In this document: positions 18,454 to 27,210 of the stretch, in pieces
Layout of the letters: the number at the start of each line of letters is the position of its first letter
Position numbering within the stretch: the first letter of the stretch is position 1
Position numbers and translations under genes: made by a program
The notes under the pieces: generated by a model
Seen by the model: only the letters and a program-made list of their open reading frames with translations
Database searches by the model: none
What the model was told of the DNA's origin: nothing
NCBI GenBank assembly: GCA_000949895.1
Contig: JWIT01000010.1
Location: forward strand, 186,001-250,000
Length of the DNA: 64,000 nt
Source of the DNA: Agrobacterium arsenijevicii
GTDB taxonomy: Bacteria > Pseudomonadota > Alphaproteobacteria > Rhizobiales > Rhizobiaceae
Reading direction: 5' to 3'

Positions 18454-19405
18454 GGATCGCCAGTAACCCGAACAGTCCGATCAGCAAGAAGTCCGCGATC
18501 CTTGCGAGCCGAAGCGCCTTGCGAATATCGCCGGCAACCAGCGCTGCTCTTCCGCCTTCGCCCATGAAACGCGCCTCGATCATCTGACCGCCGTAGGAAC
18601 GCGGACCGGCGAGCGCGAAGCCGAGGGCACCCGCAAGCGCCGCCTCCGGCCAGCCGGCATTTGGCGAACGGTGGTGACGCGCATCGCGACGTATCGCGGC
18701 AATGGCCCCACTCGGCGAAGCGCCTTTCACAAAAAATGCAGCAACCACGAAAAGACCGCCGCTCAATCTCGATGCTGGCAGGTTGACCAGATCGTCCAAC
18801 CGCGCCGATGCCCAGCCGAAGGCTTCATGGCGCGGCGAGCGATGGCCGATCATGCTGTCGGCCGTATTGATCGCCTTGTAACTTGCGCCGCCCGGCAGCC
18901 CCAGAAGCCCGAGCCACAGGGAAGGGGCAACGATGCCGTCGGAAAAATTCTCGGCTAGGCTTTCGATCGCCGCCCGGCAAATCGCGGCCTCATCCAGCGC
19001 CTGCGGATCGCGGCCAACGATCATCGAAACAGCTTTGCGGCCGCCTTCCACCCCCTCGCGCTCCAGCGCAATGGCGACGGCCTCCACATGCTGTTCCAGA
19101 CTTTTTTGTGCCGGAAACGACGCGCCTAGCAACGAAACAAGCAACAGACCGAAGGGGAGGAACATAAGAACCGACTGCGCAAACCATGCAAGAAATACAG
19201 TCAGACCTACAAAAACAGCCAGCGCCGCAACGCCTGCCGCCTTACGCTGCGAAAATGAGGCACTCTCCTGGTTCCATTTTTTGTCCAGCAGCGCGATAAG
19301 CGAACCGATCCAGGTGACGGGATGGCCGATACGTTTGAACAGCCAGTCCGGATAACCGGTCAGGCGTTCGATGACGAGCGACAGGAAAGCGAGAGCAAAG
19401 AACAT
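18440..19405 (-). CDS. cobD: Adenosylcobinamide-phosphate synthase CobD (CbiB)
   Basis: A 321-residue integral membrane protein that joins the aminopropanol (phosphate) arm to adenosylcobyric acid. The N-terminal [19 protein letters not shown], the [11 protein letters not shown] motif and the [17 protein letters not shown] segment are characteristic. Several hydrophobic stretches are visible, including one at the extreme C-terminus. The gene is tail-to-tail with cobQ and head-to-head with cobC, with which it shares a CATG that holds both start codons. I see no clear ribosome-binding site, so expression may be low. Confidence 0.92.
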   Translation of the reverse strand: MFFALAFLSLVIERLTGYPDWLFKRIGHPVTWIGSLIALLDKKWNQESASFSQRKAAGVAALAVFVGLTVFLAWFAQSVLMFLPFGLLLVSLLGASFPAQKSLEQHVEAVAIALEREGVEGGRKAVSMIVGRDPQALDEAAICRAAIESLAENFSDGIVAPSLWLGLLGLPGGASYKAINTADSMIGHRSPRHEAFGWASARLDDLVNLPASRLSGGLFVVAAFFVKGASPSGAIAAIRRDARHHRSPNAGWPEAALAGALGFALAGPRSYGGQMIEARFMGEGGRAALVAGDIRKALRLARIADFLLIGLFGLLAILIAL

Positions 19406-20432
19406 GGGCGAAACAGTACCAGAAAAGGCGCAGACTTCGATCCGTCACGGCGGCAATCTCGGCAGGGCGCGCCTGATGTTTCCTGAAGCGCCGGAACCGT
19501 GGATCGACCTGTCGACCGGGATCAATCCGCACTCCTACCCGCATTCGCCCATTCCCGCCAGAGCATTTGCCCGCCTGCCGGAGCCTGATGCGACCGAGGA
19601 ATTGAAGCGACTTGCCACCACAAGTTTCGGCGCACCGTCCGACCGGCATGTGGCTCTCTCCCCCGGGACCCAAATGCTGATGCCATTGCTCGCTCATATC
19701 GCACTCGCCCGCGGAGCAAAAAACGGCGCCGTGCTTTCGCCCGCCTATGCGGAACATGCCCGTACCGCCCGCATGGCCGGACTGACTGTGGCCGAAGTGG
19801 AGGACATCAGCGGCCTGGCGGCATCTGATTATGCCGTGGTCGTTAATCCCAACAATCCCGATGGCCGCGTTATCGATCGCGAAGACTTGTTGTCGTTGGC
19901 CGAGACCATGCGCCGCAAGGGCGGCCTGCTCGTGGTGGATGAGGCCTTCATCGAAACGGGAGGTGCCGAAAGCCTCGCAAATGTTGCCGGTCACGACGCG
20001 CTGGTGATCCTGCGATCCTTCGGCAAATTTTACGGCATGGCCGGCGTCCGGCTCGGTTTTGCGCTCGCACGTCCCGACATCGCTGGGGAACTGGAGGCAA
20101 GGCTTGGCCCGTGGGCAGTTTCCGGCCCGGCTCTGCATATCGCAACGCAAGCTTTGGCGGACAAGGAATGGCAATCGTCCATGCGTCTCCGTCTCACGAA
20201 AGAGGCACGGCGTATGAATGGCCTGCTGGAAAAAGCGGGACTAACGATTGCCGGCGGCACGTCCCTGTTTACTCTGGTAAGGGACCACCGCGCCGCTGAT
20301 CTTTTCGGCCATCTTGGCCGGCGCGGCATTCTGGTACGCATTTTTGATGAAAGGCCGAACGACATGCGTTTCGGCCTTCCGGGTGCTGAAGAGGAATGGC
20401 AGCGCCTCGGTGAAGCGCTGTCATCCTTTTGA
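19404..20432 (+). CDS. cobC: Threonine-phosphate decarboxylase-like aminotransferase CobC
   Basis: A PLP-dependent class I/II aminotransferase-fold protein of about 342 residues. It is expected to supply (R)-1-amino-2-propanol phosphate for CobD. The N-terminal RHGGNLGRARLMFP and WIDLSTGINPHSYP motifs are typical for CobC/CobD(Salmonella), and the PLP lysine is the K of LRSFGKFYGMAGVRLGF. ATG 19404 is chosen as start; an in-frame ATG at 19371 lies inside cobD and is less likely. Its stop directly abuts the stop of the convergent fuconate dehydratase gene with no spacer. Confidence 0.9.
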   Translation: MGETVPEKAQTSIRHGGNLGRARLMFPEAPEPWIDLSTGINPHSYPHSPIPARAFARLPEPDATEELKRLATTSFGAPSDRHVALSPGTQMLMPLLAHIALARGAKNGAVLSPAYAEHARTARMAGLTVAEVEDISGLAASDYAVVVNPNNPDGRVIDREDLLSLAETMRRKGGLLVVDEAFIETGGAESLANVAGHDALVILRSFGKFYGMAGVRLGFALARPDIAGELEARLGPWAVSGPALHIATQALADKEWQSSMRLRLTKEARRMNGLLEKAGLTIAGGTSLFTLVRDHRAADLFGHLGRRGILVRIFDERPNDMRFGLPGAEEEWQRLGEALSSF

Positions 20433-21710
20433 TTATTCTTCGAACGTATAGGTCTTGATAGACTCCGGCTTCATTTCGATGGAGAAGCCGGGCAGTTTCG
20501 GCGGCATATAAGCAGCATTTCTGATATCGCAGGGTTCGATGAAATGCTCGTGCAGATGGTCGACATATTCGATCACGCGGCCTTCCTTGGTACCGGAAAC
20601 CACGAGATAGTCGATCATCGACAGATGCTGGACATATTCGCAAAGGCCAACGCCACCGGCATGCGGCCAGACCGGCAAATTGTATTTGGCAGCGATCAGC
20701 AGAACCGCCAGTACCTCGTTCAGACCACCCATGCGGCAGCTGTCGATCTGCACCACATCGATCGCGCCTTCGGCAATGAACTGCTTGAACATGATGCGGT
20801 TCTGGCACATTTCGCCGGTCGCCACCTTCACGGAGCCGATGGCCGCACGAATCTTGCGATGGCCGACGATATCGTCCGGGCTGGTGGGCTCTTCGATGAA
20901 GAAGGGCTTCGCGAAGGCAAGCTTATTGACCCAGTCGATCGCCTGATCCACTTCCCAAACCTGATTGGCGTCGATCATCAGATAACGGTCGGGACCGATC
21001 ACCTCACGGGCGATGGTGAGACGACGGATATCGTCTTCCAGATCGCGGCCGACCTTCATCTTCACATGGTTGAAGCCGGCGTCGATCGCCTCCTGGCAAA
21101 GACGGCGCAGCTTGGCGTCGTCATAACCGAGCCAGCCGGCGGACGTGGTGTAGCAGGCATAGCCTTCGTTCTTCAGCGTCTCGATACGTTCCTTTTTGCC
21201 GCTTTCGGCTTTTCTGAGGATCGCGAGCGCATCGTCCTTCGTCAGCACGTCGGTCAGATAACGGTAATCGACGATGTCGGCGATTTCTTCCGGGCTCATG
21301 TCGGCAACAAGCTGCCAGACGGGTTTACCCGCCTTCTTGGCAAGCAGGTCCCACACCGCGTTGACGACAGCACCGGTAGCGAGATGCATCGCGCCCTTGT
21401 CCGGGCCGATCCAGCGTAGCTGGCTGTCACCGGTCAGATGCCGCCAATATTTGCCGGGGTTCTCGGTCACGGTGGCGAGATCGGTTCCAACCACCAGATG
21501 GCGCATCGCTTCGATGGCCATGCAGCAAATCTCGTTGCCGCGGCCGATGGTAAAGGTCAGCCCGTGGCCTTTCAGGCCCAGCTCGTCAGTGTCGAGAATG
21601 ACATAAGCCGCCGAATAATCCGGGTCGGGGTTCATCGCATCCGAACCATCAAGGCTCTGGGAGGTAGGAAAACGCAGGTCGAAAACACGCAGATCTGTAA
21701 TTTTTGTCAT
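20433..21710 (-). CDS. L-fuconate dehydratase (enolase superfamily)
   Basis: A 425-residue enolase-superfamily dehydratase. Active-site landmarks are the KxK motif in FNHVKMKVGRD, metal ligands in MIDANQVW, FFIEEPTSPDD and VATGEMCQN, and the general acid/base His in LPVWPHAGGVGL. Overall it resembles bacterial L-fuconate dehydratases and eukaryotic ENOSF1, which dehydrate L-fuconate to 2-keto-3-deoxy-L-fuconate and can accept related acids such as L-galactonate. It is the last gene of the minus-strand sugar operon. Substrate assignment beyond the family is supported by the neighbouring lactonase and sugar dehydrogenase. Confidence 0.85.
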   Translation of the reverse strand: MTKITDLRVFDLRFPTSQSLDGSDAMNPDPDYSAAYVILDTDELGLKGHGLTFTIGRGNEICCMAIEAMRHLVVGTDLATVTENPGKYWRHLTGDSQLRWIGPDKGAMHLATGAVVNAVWDLLAKKAGKPVWQLVADMSPEEIADIVDYRYLTDVLTKDDALAILRKAESGKKERIETLKNEGYACYTTSAGWLGYDDAKLRRLCQEAIDAGFNHVKMKVGRDLEDDIRRLTIAREVIGPDRYLMIDANQVWEVDQAIDWVNKLAFAKPFFIEEPTSPDDIVGHRKIRAAIGSVKVATGEMCQNRIMFKQFIAEGAIDVVQIDSCRMGGLNEVLAVLLIAAKYNLPVWPHAGGVGLCEYVQHLSMIDYLVVSGTKEGRVIEYVDHLHEHFIEPCDIRNAAYMPPKLPGFSIEMKPESIKTYTFEE

Positions 21711-21746
21711 GGCCGTTCACTCGCGGTCAGTGTGTATGGATATCGT

Positions 21747-22076
21747 TCAATCGAGGTGGAATGTTTCTTCCATCATGGCCCACCACTCACCTTCCTTGCG
21801 GCTTTCGAGCGGTTGCTGGCAGGGTATGGTGAAAGACCACCATTCCAGGTTCTTCGGGCTTGCGGCGATCTTCGCCATGTCGGCGCTGAAATCGGTGCCG
21901 TGATATTCCCAGTATCCGAACAGCAGATTTTCCGGTTCCCGCAGGAAGATCGTGTAGTTGCGGATGTTGCAGTCGCTGATAAGCGCCAGAATCTCGGGCC
22001 AGACGGCGGCGTGCAGTCTTTTATATTCCGCAATCATGTCCGGTTTGACGCCGATGACCATGCCCATACGCTGCAT
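21747..22076 (-). CDS. L-rhamnose/L-fucose mutarotase (RhaM family)
   Basis: A 109-residue protein of the RhaM-type mutarotase family (formerly DUF718). The catalytic segment EYKRLHAAVWPEI near residue 20, RNYTIFLREPENLLFGYWEY and the C-terminal WWAMMEETFHLD are family hallmarks. These enzymes interconvert alpha and beta anomers of 6-deoxy-hexoses, so the substrate here is probably L-fucose or a similar sugar rather than L-rhamnose, given the fuconate dehydratase next to it. It lies 11 bases after the preceding gene and 36 bases before the next. Confidence 0.85.
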   Translation of the reverse strand: MQRMGMVIGVKPDMIAEYKRLHAAVWPEILALISDCNIRNYTIFLREPENLLFGYWEYHGTDFSADMAKIAASPKNLEWWSFTIPCQQPLESRKEGEWWAMMEETFHLD

Positions 22077-22087
22077 GAAAAACTCCG

Positions 22088-23221
22088 TTATTGCTTGATG
22101 GTAGCGAGCGTCGCACGCAGCTTCTGCTGCGGCAAATTCAATCCCAGACGTTCCGCCGCAGCGATGACCGGGACGAAACGGCGGCGTTTCTTTTCGTCAT
22201 GATTGCCGGCAATGTCGGCGAGCCGGTGCGCGAGAAATGGGTTCATGAAACGCTCCCGCACCGCACCGATATAGGCTTGCGCCTCGTTCCCCATGCCTTC
22301 TGCGGCAAAGACCGGCAGAACCTCGTCCCGCCAGAGCGTTTCCAGATCCCCGACGAGCGCATCGTCGGCCATCGCCTGCCGCACTGTCTCGTCTTTCGCG
22401 CGGGCATCCTGCAGCCAGCGCTCGGCAAGATAGGAATGGCCGAGATTGAGCAGGAACAGCTTCAGCTTTTCGTAATGGTCGAGATCATCAGTCAGCACCA
22501 CCGCAGGGTGGGTGCAGGGAAGAACGAGACCTTCCTGCCGCTCGATCGCCCAGAGCGCATAGGGCTCGGCAACCGCACCAACGGGATCAATCGGTTCGGA
22601 AACGATGCGGTCCACCAGACTATTGGCGAAACGGCATTTTTCATTCAGGTAGAAGCCGAAACCCGCAGGCACCTGCCATTCGTCGGCAAGCTGGCGAACA
22701 ACCTCTTTCAACCGGTCGCCATTGCGCGGAACAAGCTCGCAGGGAAAGATCGATACAGGCGCTTCCGGATTGGTCTGAAAACGTTCCAGCAGCAACATGC
22801 AGAGCTTGGCCGGGAAACTCTTCGGCACGAGGCTGAAATCCGCCGCCAGACCGGGACCATCGAACGAATCCAGCTCATAACCGCGATCACCCGTATTGGA
22901 CAGAATGACCTCGGCCAAGCCGGCGATACGCCGCACCTCCGCCCAGTCAGCAGCGGCCGTCAACGCTAGCGCAACGGCCTTGCCCGGAATTTCCTCATCC
23001 ACTTCCTGCCCATCGCGAATGCCGCGAATGCGCACCGGATAGGGCGCGCCACCGTTCAGCGCCGCAACGCGCTTCAGGCTTTCGGCATTACCGGTCGTCT
23101 GGACGATTGCAATGCGCCCAAGGGCCTCGCCTTTTTCCAGCGCCTGCGAAATGAACAGATCCGCATGCGCCAGAAGAAAGCGGCTGGTACCAAATTGCAG
23201 GATTGGGGTGTCAGTCGTCAT
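22088..23221 (-). CDS. Mannitol-dehydrogenase-family reductase, tagaturonate reductase (UxaB)-like
   Basis: A 377-residue polyol-specific long-chain dehydrogenase. The N-terminal LQFGTSRFLLAHADLFI is a short dinucleotide-binding start. The catalytic Lys/Asn/His pattern of the family appears in LKLFLLNLGHSYLAERW, and SNTGDRGYEL and NEKCRFANSLVDRIV match UxaB/UxuB/MtlD members. UxaB converts D-tagaturonate and D-altronate into each other. A UxaA-type altronate dehydratase is encoded at 30.8 kb in the same locus, which supports the UxaB reading. The protein is shorter than Escherichia coli UxaB (about 480 residues). It overlaps the zinc dehydrogenase by four bases. Confidence 0.8.
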   Translation of the reverse strand: MTTDTPILQFGTSRFLLAHADLFISQALEKGEALGRIAIVQTTGNAESLKRVAALNGGAPYPVRIRGIRDGQEVDEEIPGKAVALALTAAADWAEVRRIAGLAEVILSNTGDRGYELDSFDGPGLAADFSLVPKSFPAKLCMLLLERFQTNPEAPVSIFPCELVPRNGDRLKEVVRQLADEWQVPAGFGFYLNEKCRFANSLVDRIVSEPIDPVGAVAEPYALWAIERQEGLVLPCTHPAVVLTDDLDHYEKLKLFLLNLGHSYLAERWLQDARAKDETVRQAMADDALVGDLETLWRDEVLPVFAAEGMGNEAQAYIGAVRERFMNPFLAHRLADIAGNHDEKKRRRFVPVIAAAERLGLNLPQQKLRATLATIKQ

Positions 23222-24228
23222 GCGACCTCCACCATACCCTTGATGACGCCGGCTTTCGGATCGGTCAGCCCGGCGAATTTGGAGGGCACATCGGCAAGCG
23301 TCATACGGTGGGTGATGAGTGCTTCCGGTACCTTGCCTTCGCGCAGAGCCTGCAACACCCGTTCGAAATCCTCCGGCGTCGCATTACGGCTGCCAAGCAG
23401 CGTAGTTTCCCGCTTGTGAAACTCCGGATCGTTGAAAGCGATATCGCTGGCAACGATGGAAACCAGCACATAGGAACCACCGTGACCGACGAAGGAGAAA
23501 CCGCGTTCCATGGCTTTCGGATTGCCGGTCGCATCGAAGACGGCGTCGAAGAAATCACCGCCGGTAATATCCGACAGTCGATCCTTGTCGCCTTCGCCGA
23601 GCGTTACCGTATGGGTGACGCCGAGATGATCCTTGCAGAAATCCAGCCGGTCGGTACGCCCGTCAATCATCGTCACTTCGCCGCCGTCGAGAACGGCGAA
23701 AACCGCAACCGCCATGCCGATCGGACCGGCACCGACGATCAGAACCTTCTGGCCTTTTTCCACCGACCCACGGCGCACGGCATGCGCGCCGATAGCCAGA
23801 AATTCGGTCATTGCTGCCTGATCGAGGCTCAAGCCCTCCGCCTTCAGCACGAATTGCTGCGGAACGCTCAGATATTCGACCATACCGCCATCGCGATGAA
23901 CGCCGAGCACGCCGATATTGCGGCAGCAATTGCTCTTGCCCTTAAGGCAGGCGCTGCATTCGCCGCAGGAAATATAAGGGATGACTGTAACGACATCTCC
24001 TGCCGACAGGTGGCTGCCTTCCGGCGCCTCTTCCACCGTGCCGGAAAGCTCGTGGCCCATGATACGCGGATAGGAAAGATAAGGCTGATTGCCGGTGAAA
24101 ATATGCAGGTCCGTGCCGCAGACGCCGATGCGACGGATGCGCACGAGCACTTCACCTTCACCACGCGCGGGTTTCGGTAGTTCCTTGGGGACAAGTTGAC
24201 CGGGGGTTTCGCAGAAAATCGCCAGCAT
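23218..24228 (-). CDS. Zinc-dependent dehydrogenase, L-galactonate 5-dehydrogenase-like
   Basis: A 336-residue medium-chain zinc alcohol dehydrogenase. Catalytic zinc ligands are in IGVCGTDLHIF and MGHELSG, the four structural-zinc cysteines are in SCGECSACLKGKSNCCRN, and the NAD-binding motif is VGAGPIGMAVAVFA. The MCR family has many polyol and aldonate substrates. In this setting, with UxaB- and UxaA-like partners, the L-galactonate to D-tagaturonate step is the most economical guess, but L-fuconate-derived keto acids are also possible. It is flanked closely by the lactonase gene (three-base gap) and the reductase gene (four-base overlap). Confidence 0.78.
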   Translation of the reverse strand: MLAIFCETPGQLVPKELPKPARGEGEVLVRIRRIGVCGTDLHIFTGNQPYLSYPRIMGHELSGTVEEAPEGSHLSAGDVVTVIPYISCGECSACLKGKSNCCRNIGVLGVHRDGGMVEYLSVPQQFVLKAEGLSLDQAAMTEFLAIGAHAVRRGSVEKGQKVLIVGAGPIGMAVAVFAVLDGGEVTMIDGRTDRLDFCKDHLGVTHTVTLGEGDKDRLSDITGGDFFDAVFDATGNPKAMERGFSFVGHGGSYVLVSIVASDIAFNDPEFHKRETTLLGSRNATPEDFERVLQALREGKVPEALITHRMTLADVPSKFAGLTDPKAGVIKGMVEVA

Positions 24229-24231
24229 GCA

Positions 24232-25053
24232 TCACCTGTGGGAAAGGGAATAAAAACGAACGGCGTTACCGCCAAAAACTGCCGCATGGTCCTGCTCAGG
24301 CACGATTTCACGGCAGAAATCCAGCCATTCCTGATAGTCGCCGGCCAGCCGTAACACCGGCCAGTCGCTGCCGAAGATCACGCGGTTGCCACCGAACAGT
24401 TCCAGCATGGTTTCGGCATAGGGCCGGACCGCTTCCGGTTTCTGATCGCCGCGCTCGGTCAACAGGCCGGAAAGCTTGCAATGCAGATTGGGAAGGGCCG
24501 CCAGGGCCGCCATATCCCTGCGCCAGTCGCTATAGTGACCGGTGGCGATAAGCGGCTTCGCACCGTGATCGATGACGACAGGCAATTGCGGATGGCGACG
24601 GGCGAAGGCCAGAAGATGCGGCAGATGCGGCGGCAGAACCAGCGCATCGAACACCAGTGCGTGTTTCACCAGCGCATCCACGGCGGCATCAAGCGCGGGA
24701 TCGTCGATCCAGGTCACATCCTCCATGCCTTGCAGCATCGGGCGCACACCCTTGAAGGCCGGATGTTCAGCCCGGCGAGCAATTTCTACCGCAGCATCAG
24801 CGGACTTCATATCCACCCAGCCGACGACACCCTTGATGAAATTAGTGCTATCCGCCAGATCCAGCATAAAATCCGTGTCGGCCGCACTTTCCATAGTCTG
24901 TACCAGCACCGTGCCGGAAACCCCGGCCTTTGCCAGCAGAGGTGACAGATCCGACGGAAGGAAATCCCGGTAGATGGCAGCCAGAGACGACGGCGGCCAT
25001 TGCCCGGCACGATCCTTCATCAGCCAGAAATGCTGGTGGGCATCGATAATCAT
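24232..25053 (-). CDS. COG3618 amidohydrolase, L-fucono-lactonase-like
   Basis: A 273-residue TIM-barrel metal-dependent hydrolase. The HxH metal motif occurs as IIDAHQHFW at the very N-terminus, VVIDHGAKP supplies a later His, and the barrel-end Asp is in VIFGSDWPVL. COG3618 members include L-fucono-1,5-lactonase and related sugar lactonases. Here it would open the lactone produced by the adjacent aldo/keto reductase to give L-fuconate or L-galactonate. It lies four bases after the aldo/keto reductase gene. Confidence 0.85.
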   Translation of the reverse strand: MIIDAHQHFWLMKDRAGQWPPSSLAAIYRDFLPSDLSPLLAKAGVSGTVLVQTMESAADTDFMLDLADSTNFIKGVVGWVDMKSADAAVEIARRAEHPAFKGVRPMLQGMEDVTWIDDPALDAAVDALVKHALVFDALVLPPHLPHLLAFARRHPQLPVVIDHGAKPLIATGHYSDWRRDMAALAALPNLHCKLSGLLTERGDQKPEAVRPYAETMLELFGGNRVIFGSDWPVLRLAGDYQEWLDFCREIVPEQDHAAVFGGNAVRFYSLSHR

Positions 25054-25057
25054 CGCG

Positions 25058-26071
25058 TCAGGCCTTTTTGCCGGGCACGGGGGCGCCTTCAGGAATCAGG
25101 CCGCGCTTTTGCAGCTCGGACCAAAATTCATCCGGAATAGCCTGTTCAAACCATTCGATGTTGGAGGTGAGCTGTTGCGCATTGCGCGCGCCCGATACGA
25201 CGGTCACCGAAGCCGGATGTGCGAGCGGAAATTGCAATGCGGCAGCCGGCAGCGACACGCCCAGCTCGTCGCACACGCCTTGCAGCGCATCCACGCGGGC
25301 AATGATGTCGGCAGGCGCGTCGGCGTAATTGAATTTGCGGTTACCCGCCAGAATGCCCGAATTGAAAACGCCGGCAGCGACGATGGCAACACCGGTTTCC
25401 GCGCAGCGGTTCATGAAGGCAAGGCTCTGCTGCTCCAGAAGCGTATAACGACCGGCGAGCATGGCAACATCGATGTCGAAAACGTCCATGGCATCGTTGA
25501 CGATTTCCCACTCGTTGACGCCGAGACCGATAGCCCCCGTCGATCCTTCTTCGCGCAGCTTGCCGAGTGCCCGGAAGCCGCCGCCGGTGGTCAGCTGCTC
25601 CCAGTAATGCTGGTGCTTTTCGCCATGGGTGAAGGAGCCGATATCGTGCACATAAAGAATATCCGGCTTCAGAACGCCGAGCCGCTGCTGGCTCGCCTCG
25701 AAGGAACGCAGGATACCGTCATAGGAATAATCATAGACCGGGCGGAAAGGCAGCGGCGCAATATAGGCGTCCTCTTCCGGGCCAACCGTTTCGTCCGGAA
25801 CCATGACACGGCCGACCTTGGTGGAGAGTGTGTACTCGCCACGGTCATGCTCCGTCACCATTGTTCCAAGACGACGCTCCGAACGCGTGTAACCGTAAAA
25901 AGGCGCGGTATCGAAATAGCGAATGCCGCTTTCCCATGCCTTGTCGAACGCGCCTTTGGATTCCTCATACGGCGTGACGCGGTAGAGATTACCCATCTGG
26001 GCGCAACCGAGGCCCATGACCGTGACTTCCACGGCGCGGCGCGGCAATTTACGTGTATCGGAGACTTTCAT
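25058..26071 (-). CDS. Aldo/keto reductase, L-fucose (D-threo-aldose) 1-dehydrogenase-like
   Basis: A 337-residue AKR-fold oxidoreductase. The catalytic Asp and Tyr are in IRYFDTAPFYGYTRSERRLG near residue 55, and the late VVSGARNAQQL helps bind the cofactor phosphate. Members with this N-terminal pattern act as L-fucose or D-threo-aldose 1-dehydrogenases, which oxidise L-fucose and usually also L-galactose to the lactone. The adjacent lactonase fits the next step. The reported protein starts at ATG 26071, 123 bases after the ABC binding-protein gene, a gap containing a strong hairpin. Confidence 0.85.
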   Translation of the reverse strand: MKVSDTRKLPRRAVEVTVMGLGCAQMGNLYRVTPYEESKGAFDKAWESGIRYFDTAPFYGYTRSERRLGTMVTEHDRGEYTLSTKVGRVMVPDETVGPEEDAYIAPLPFRPVYDYSYDGILRSFEASQQRLGVLKPDILYVHDIGSFTHGEKHQHYWEQLTTGGGFRALGKLREEGSTGAIGLGVNEWEIVNDAMDVFDIDVAMLAGRYTLLEQQSLAFMNRCAETGVAIVAAGVFNSGILAGNRKFNYADAPADIIARVDALQGVCDELGVSLPAAALQFPLAHPASVTVVSGARNAQQLTSNIEWFEQAIPDEFWSELQKRGLIPEGAPVPGKKA

Positions 26072-26158
26072 CGCAGGGGGCTTCCTGAATTTTTAGGTAG
26101 AGCGGGACGGCCAAAACCGTGTGTGGTTTACCCGAAATACCGCTTCTCAAATTTGTGA

Positions 26159-26185
26159 GGCGCGCCGCCGGTAAAGCGGCGCGCC
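26159..26185 (-). terminator. Intercistronic hairpin after the sugar-binding-protein gene
   Basis: GGCGCGCCGC (26159-26168) and GCGGCGCGCC (26176-26185) form a perfect ten-base-pair GC stem with a seven-base loop, starting nine bases after the binding-protein stop. No T-run follows on the minus strand, so it is more likely an mRNA-stabilising or attenuating structure than a full terminator. Such hairpins often raise binding-protein levels relative to downstream operon genes. Confidence 0.6.
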
Positions 26186-26194
26186 ATTATACAA

Positions 26195-27136
26195 TCAATA
26201 AAGAACGTTCTTGGCTTCCGGCTTTTCGATGTTGTCCTTGGTGACAACAACGACGCCCGTGTCGACGAACTTCTCGACCTTTTCCTTCTTGATGAGCTTG
26301 GAAACGGTTTCGATGCCCTTTTCACCCATCTGATAGGAACCCTGAACGACGATACCGGTCAGCGTGCCGTCCTTGACGAAGCCCTGAAGGTCCTGGTTGC
26401 CGTCAAAGCCGATGCCGACAACCTTGCCTGCCTTGCCTGTCTGGGCGAGTGCGCGGCCAACGCCGATGGCGGTGGGTTCATTCGCTCCGAAGATGCCCTT
26501 CAGATCGGCATTGGCGGCCAGAACGTCGGTCGTCTGGTTCAGCGCGGTCGCCATCTGCGACTGCGAATAGAACGGGCCGACGATCTTAAGGTTGGAATGC
26601 ATCTGGATATAGTCGGTGAAACCGCCAACGCGGCCGATTTCCGAGCCGGCACCTGCGACGTAGGACATGACGGCGATCTTGCCTTCCTTGCCCACCTTGT
26701 CGATCAGCGCCTGTGCAGCCAGTTCGCCGGCTTTCTTGTTATCGGTCGCCAGGAAGGACTGGTAATACTGCTCGGAGCCCTGAGCGAGCTGCGAGTCGAT
26801 CAGAACAACGGGAATGCGGGCTTCCCAGGCTTTCTTGACAGCCGGAACCAGCGCGTCAGGATCGGAAGGAGCCAACACAATGCCCGAAACCTTACGGTTT
26901 ACGGCGTTTTCAACCATGTTGACCTGATCGGCGATAGCCGATTCGGAAGCCGGACCCTGGAAGGTCATGGTGTTGCCGGCAGAGTCCTTCATCGCCGCAT
27001 CGGCGCCCTTCTGAACGTTCTGCCAGAAGGTGGAGTTGACGGTCTTGACGATGACAGCGATTTCGCCGGCCTGCACGGTGGAGACGCTCCACAGCGCGAT
27101 TGCGGATGTCAGAAGGGCGGTCGTAAGTTTGTTCAT
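26195..27136 (-). CDS. Ribose-type ABC transporter periplasmic sugar-binding protein
   Basis: A 313-residue solute-binding protein of the RbsB class (Peripla_BP_4). A signal peptide MNKLTTALLTSAIALWSVSTVQA ends with a likely signal peptidase I site before GEIAVIV. Motifs NSTFWQNVQKGADAA, PSDPDALVPAVKKAW and GIFGANEPTAIGVGRAL are typical for pentose/hexose binders. It delivers sugar to the permease and ATPase encoded just upstream in the operon. The ligand cannot be read from the sequence; operon context suggests L-fucose, L-galactose or a related hexose. Confidence 0.92.
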   Translation of the reverse strand: MNKLTTALLTSAIALWSVSTVQAGEIAVIVKTVNSTFWQNVQKGADAAMKDSAGNTMTFQGPASESAIADQVNMVENAVNRKVSGIVLAPSDPDALVPAVKKAWEARIPVVLIDSQLAQGSEQYYQSFLATDNKKAGELAAQALIDKVGKEGKIAVMSYVAGAGSEIGRVGGFTDYIQMHSNLKIVGPFYSQSQMATALNQTTDVLAANADLKGIFGANEPTAIGVGRALAQTGKAGKVVGIGFDGNQDLQGFVKDGTLTGIVVQGSYQMGEKGIETVSKLIKKEKVEKFVDTGVVVVTKDNIEKPEAKNVLY

Positions 27137-27210
27137 TTCTTCCTCCGTGATGTCGGCATACCGGGCCTCCCGTGCCGATCTTGTTTGCGGATAGGGTCCG
27201 CAGCCCTTGA

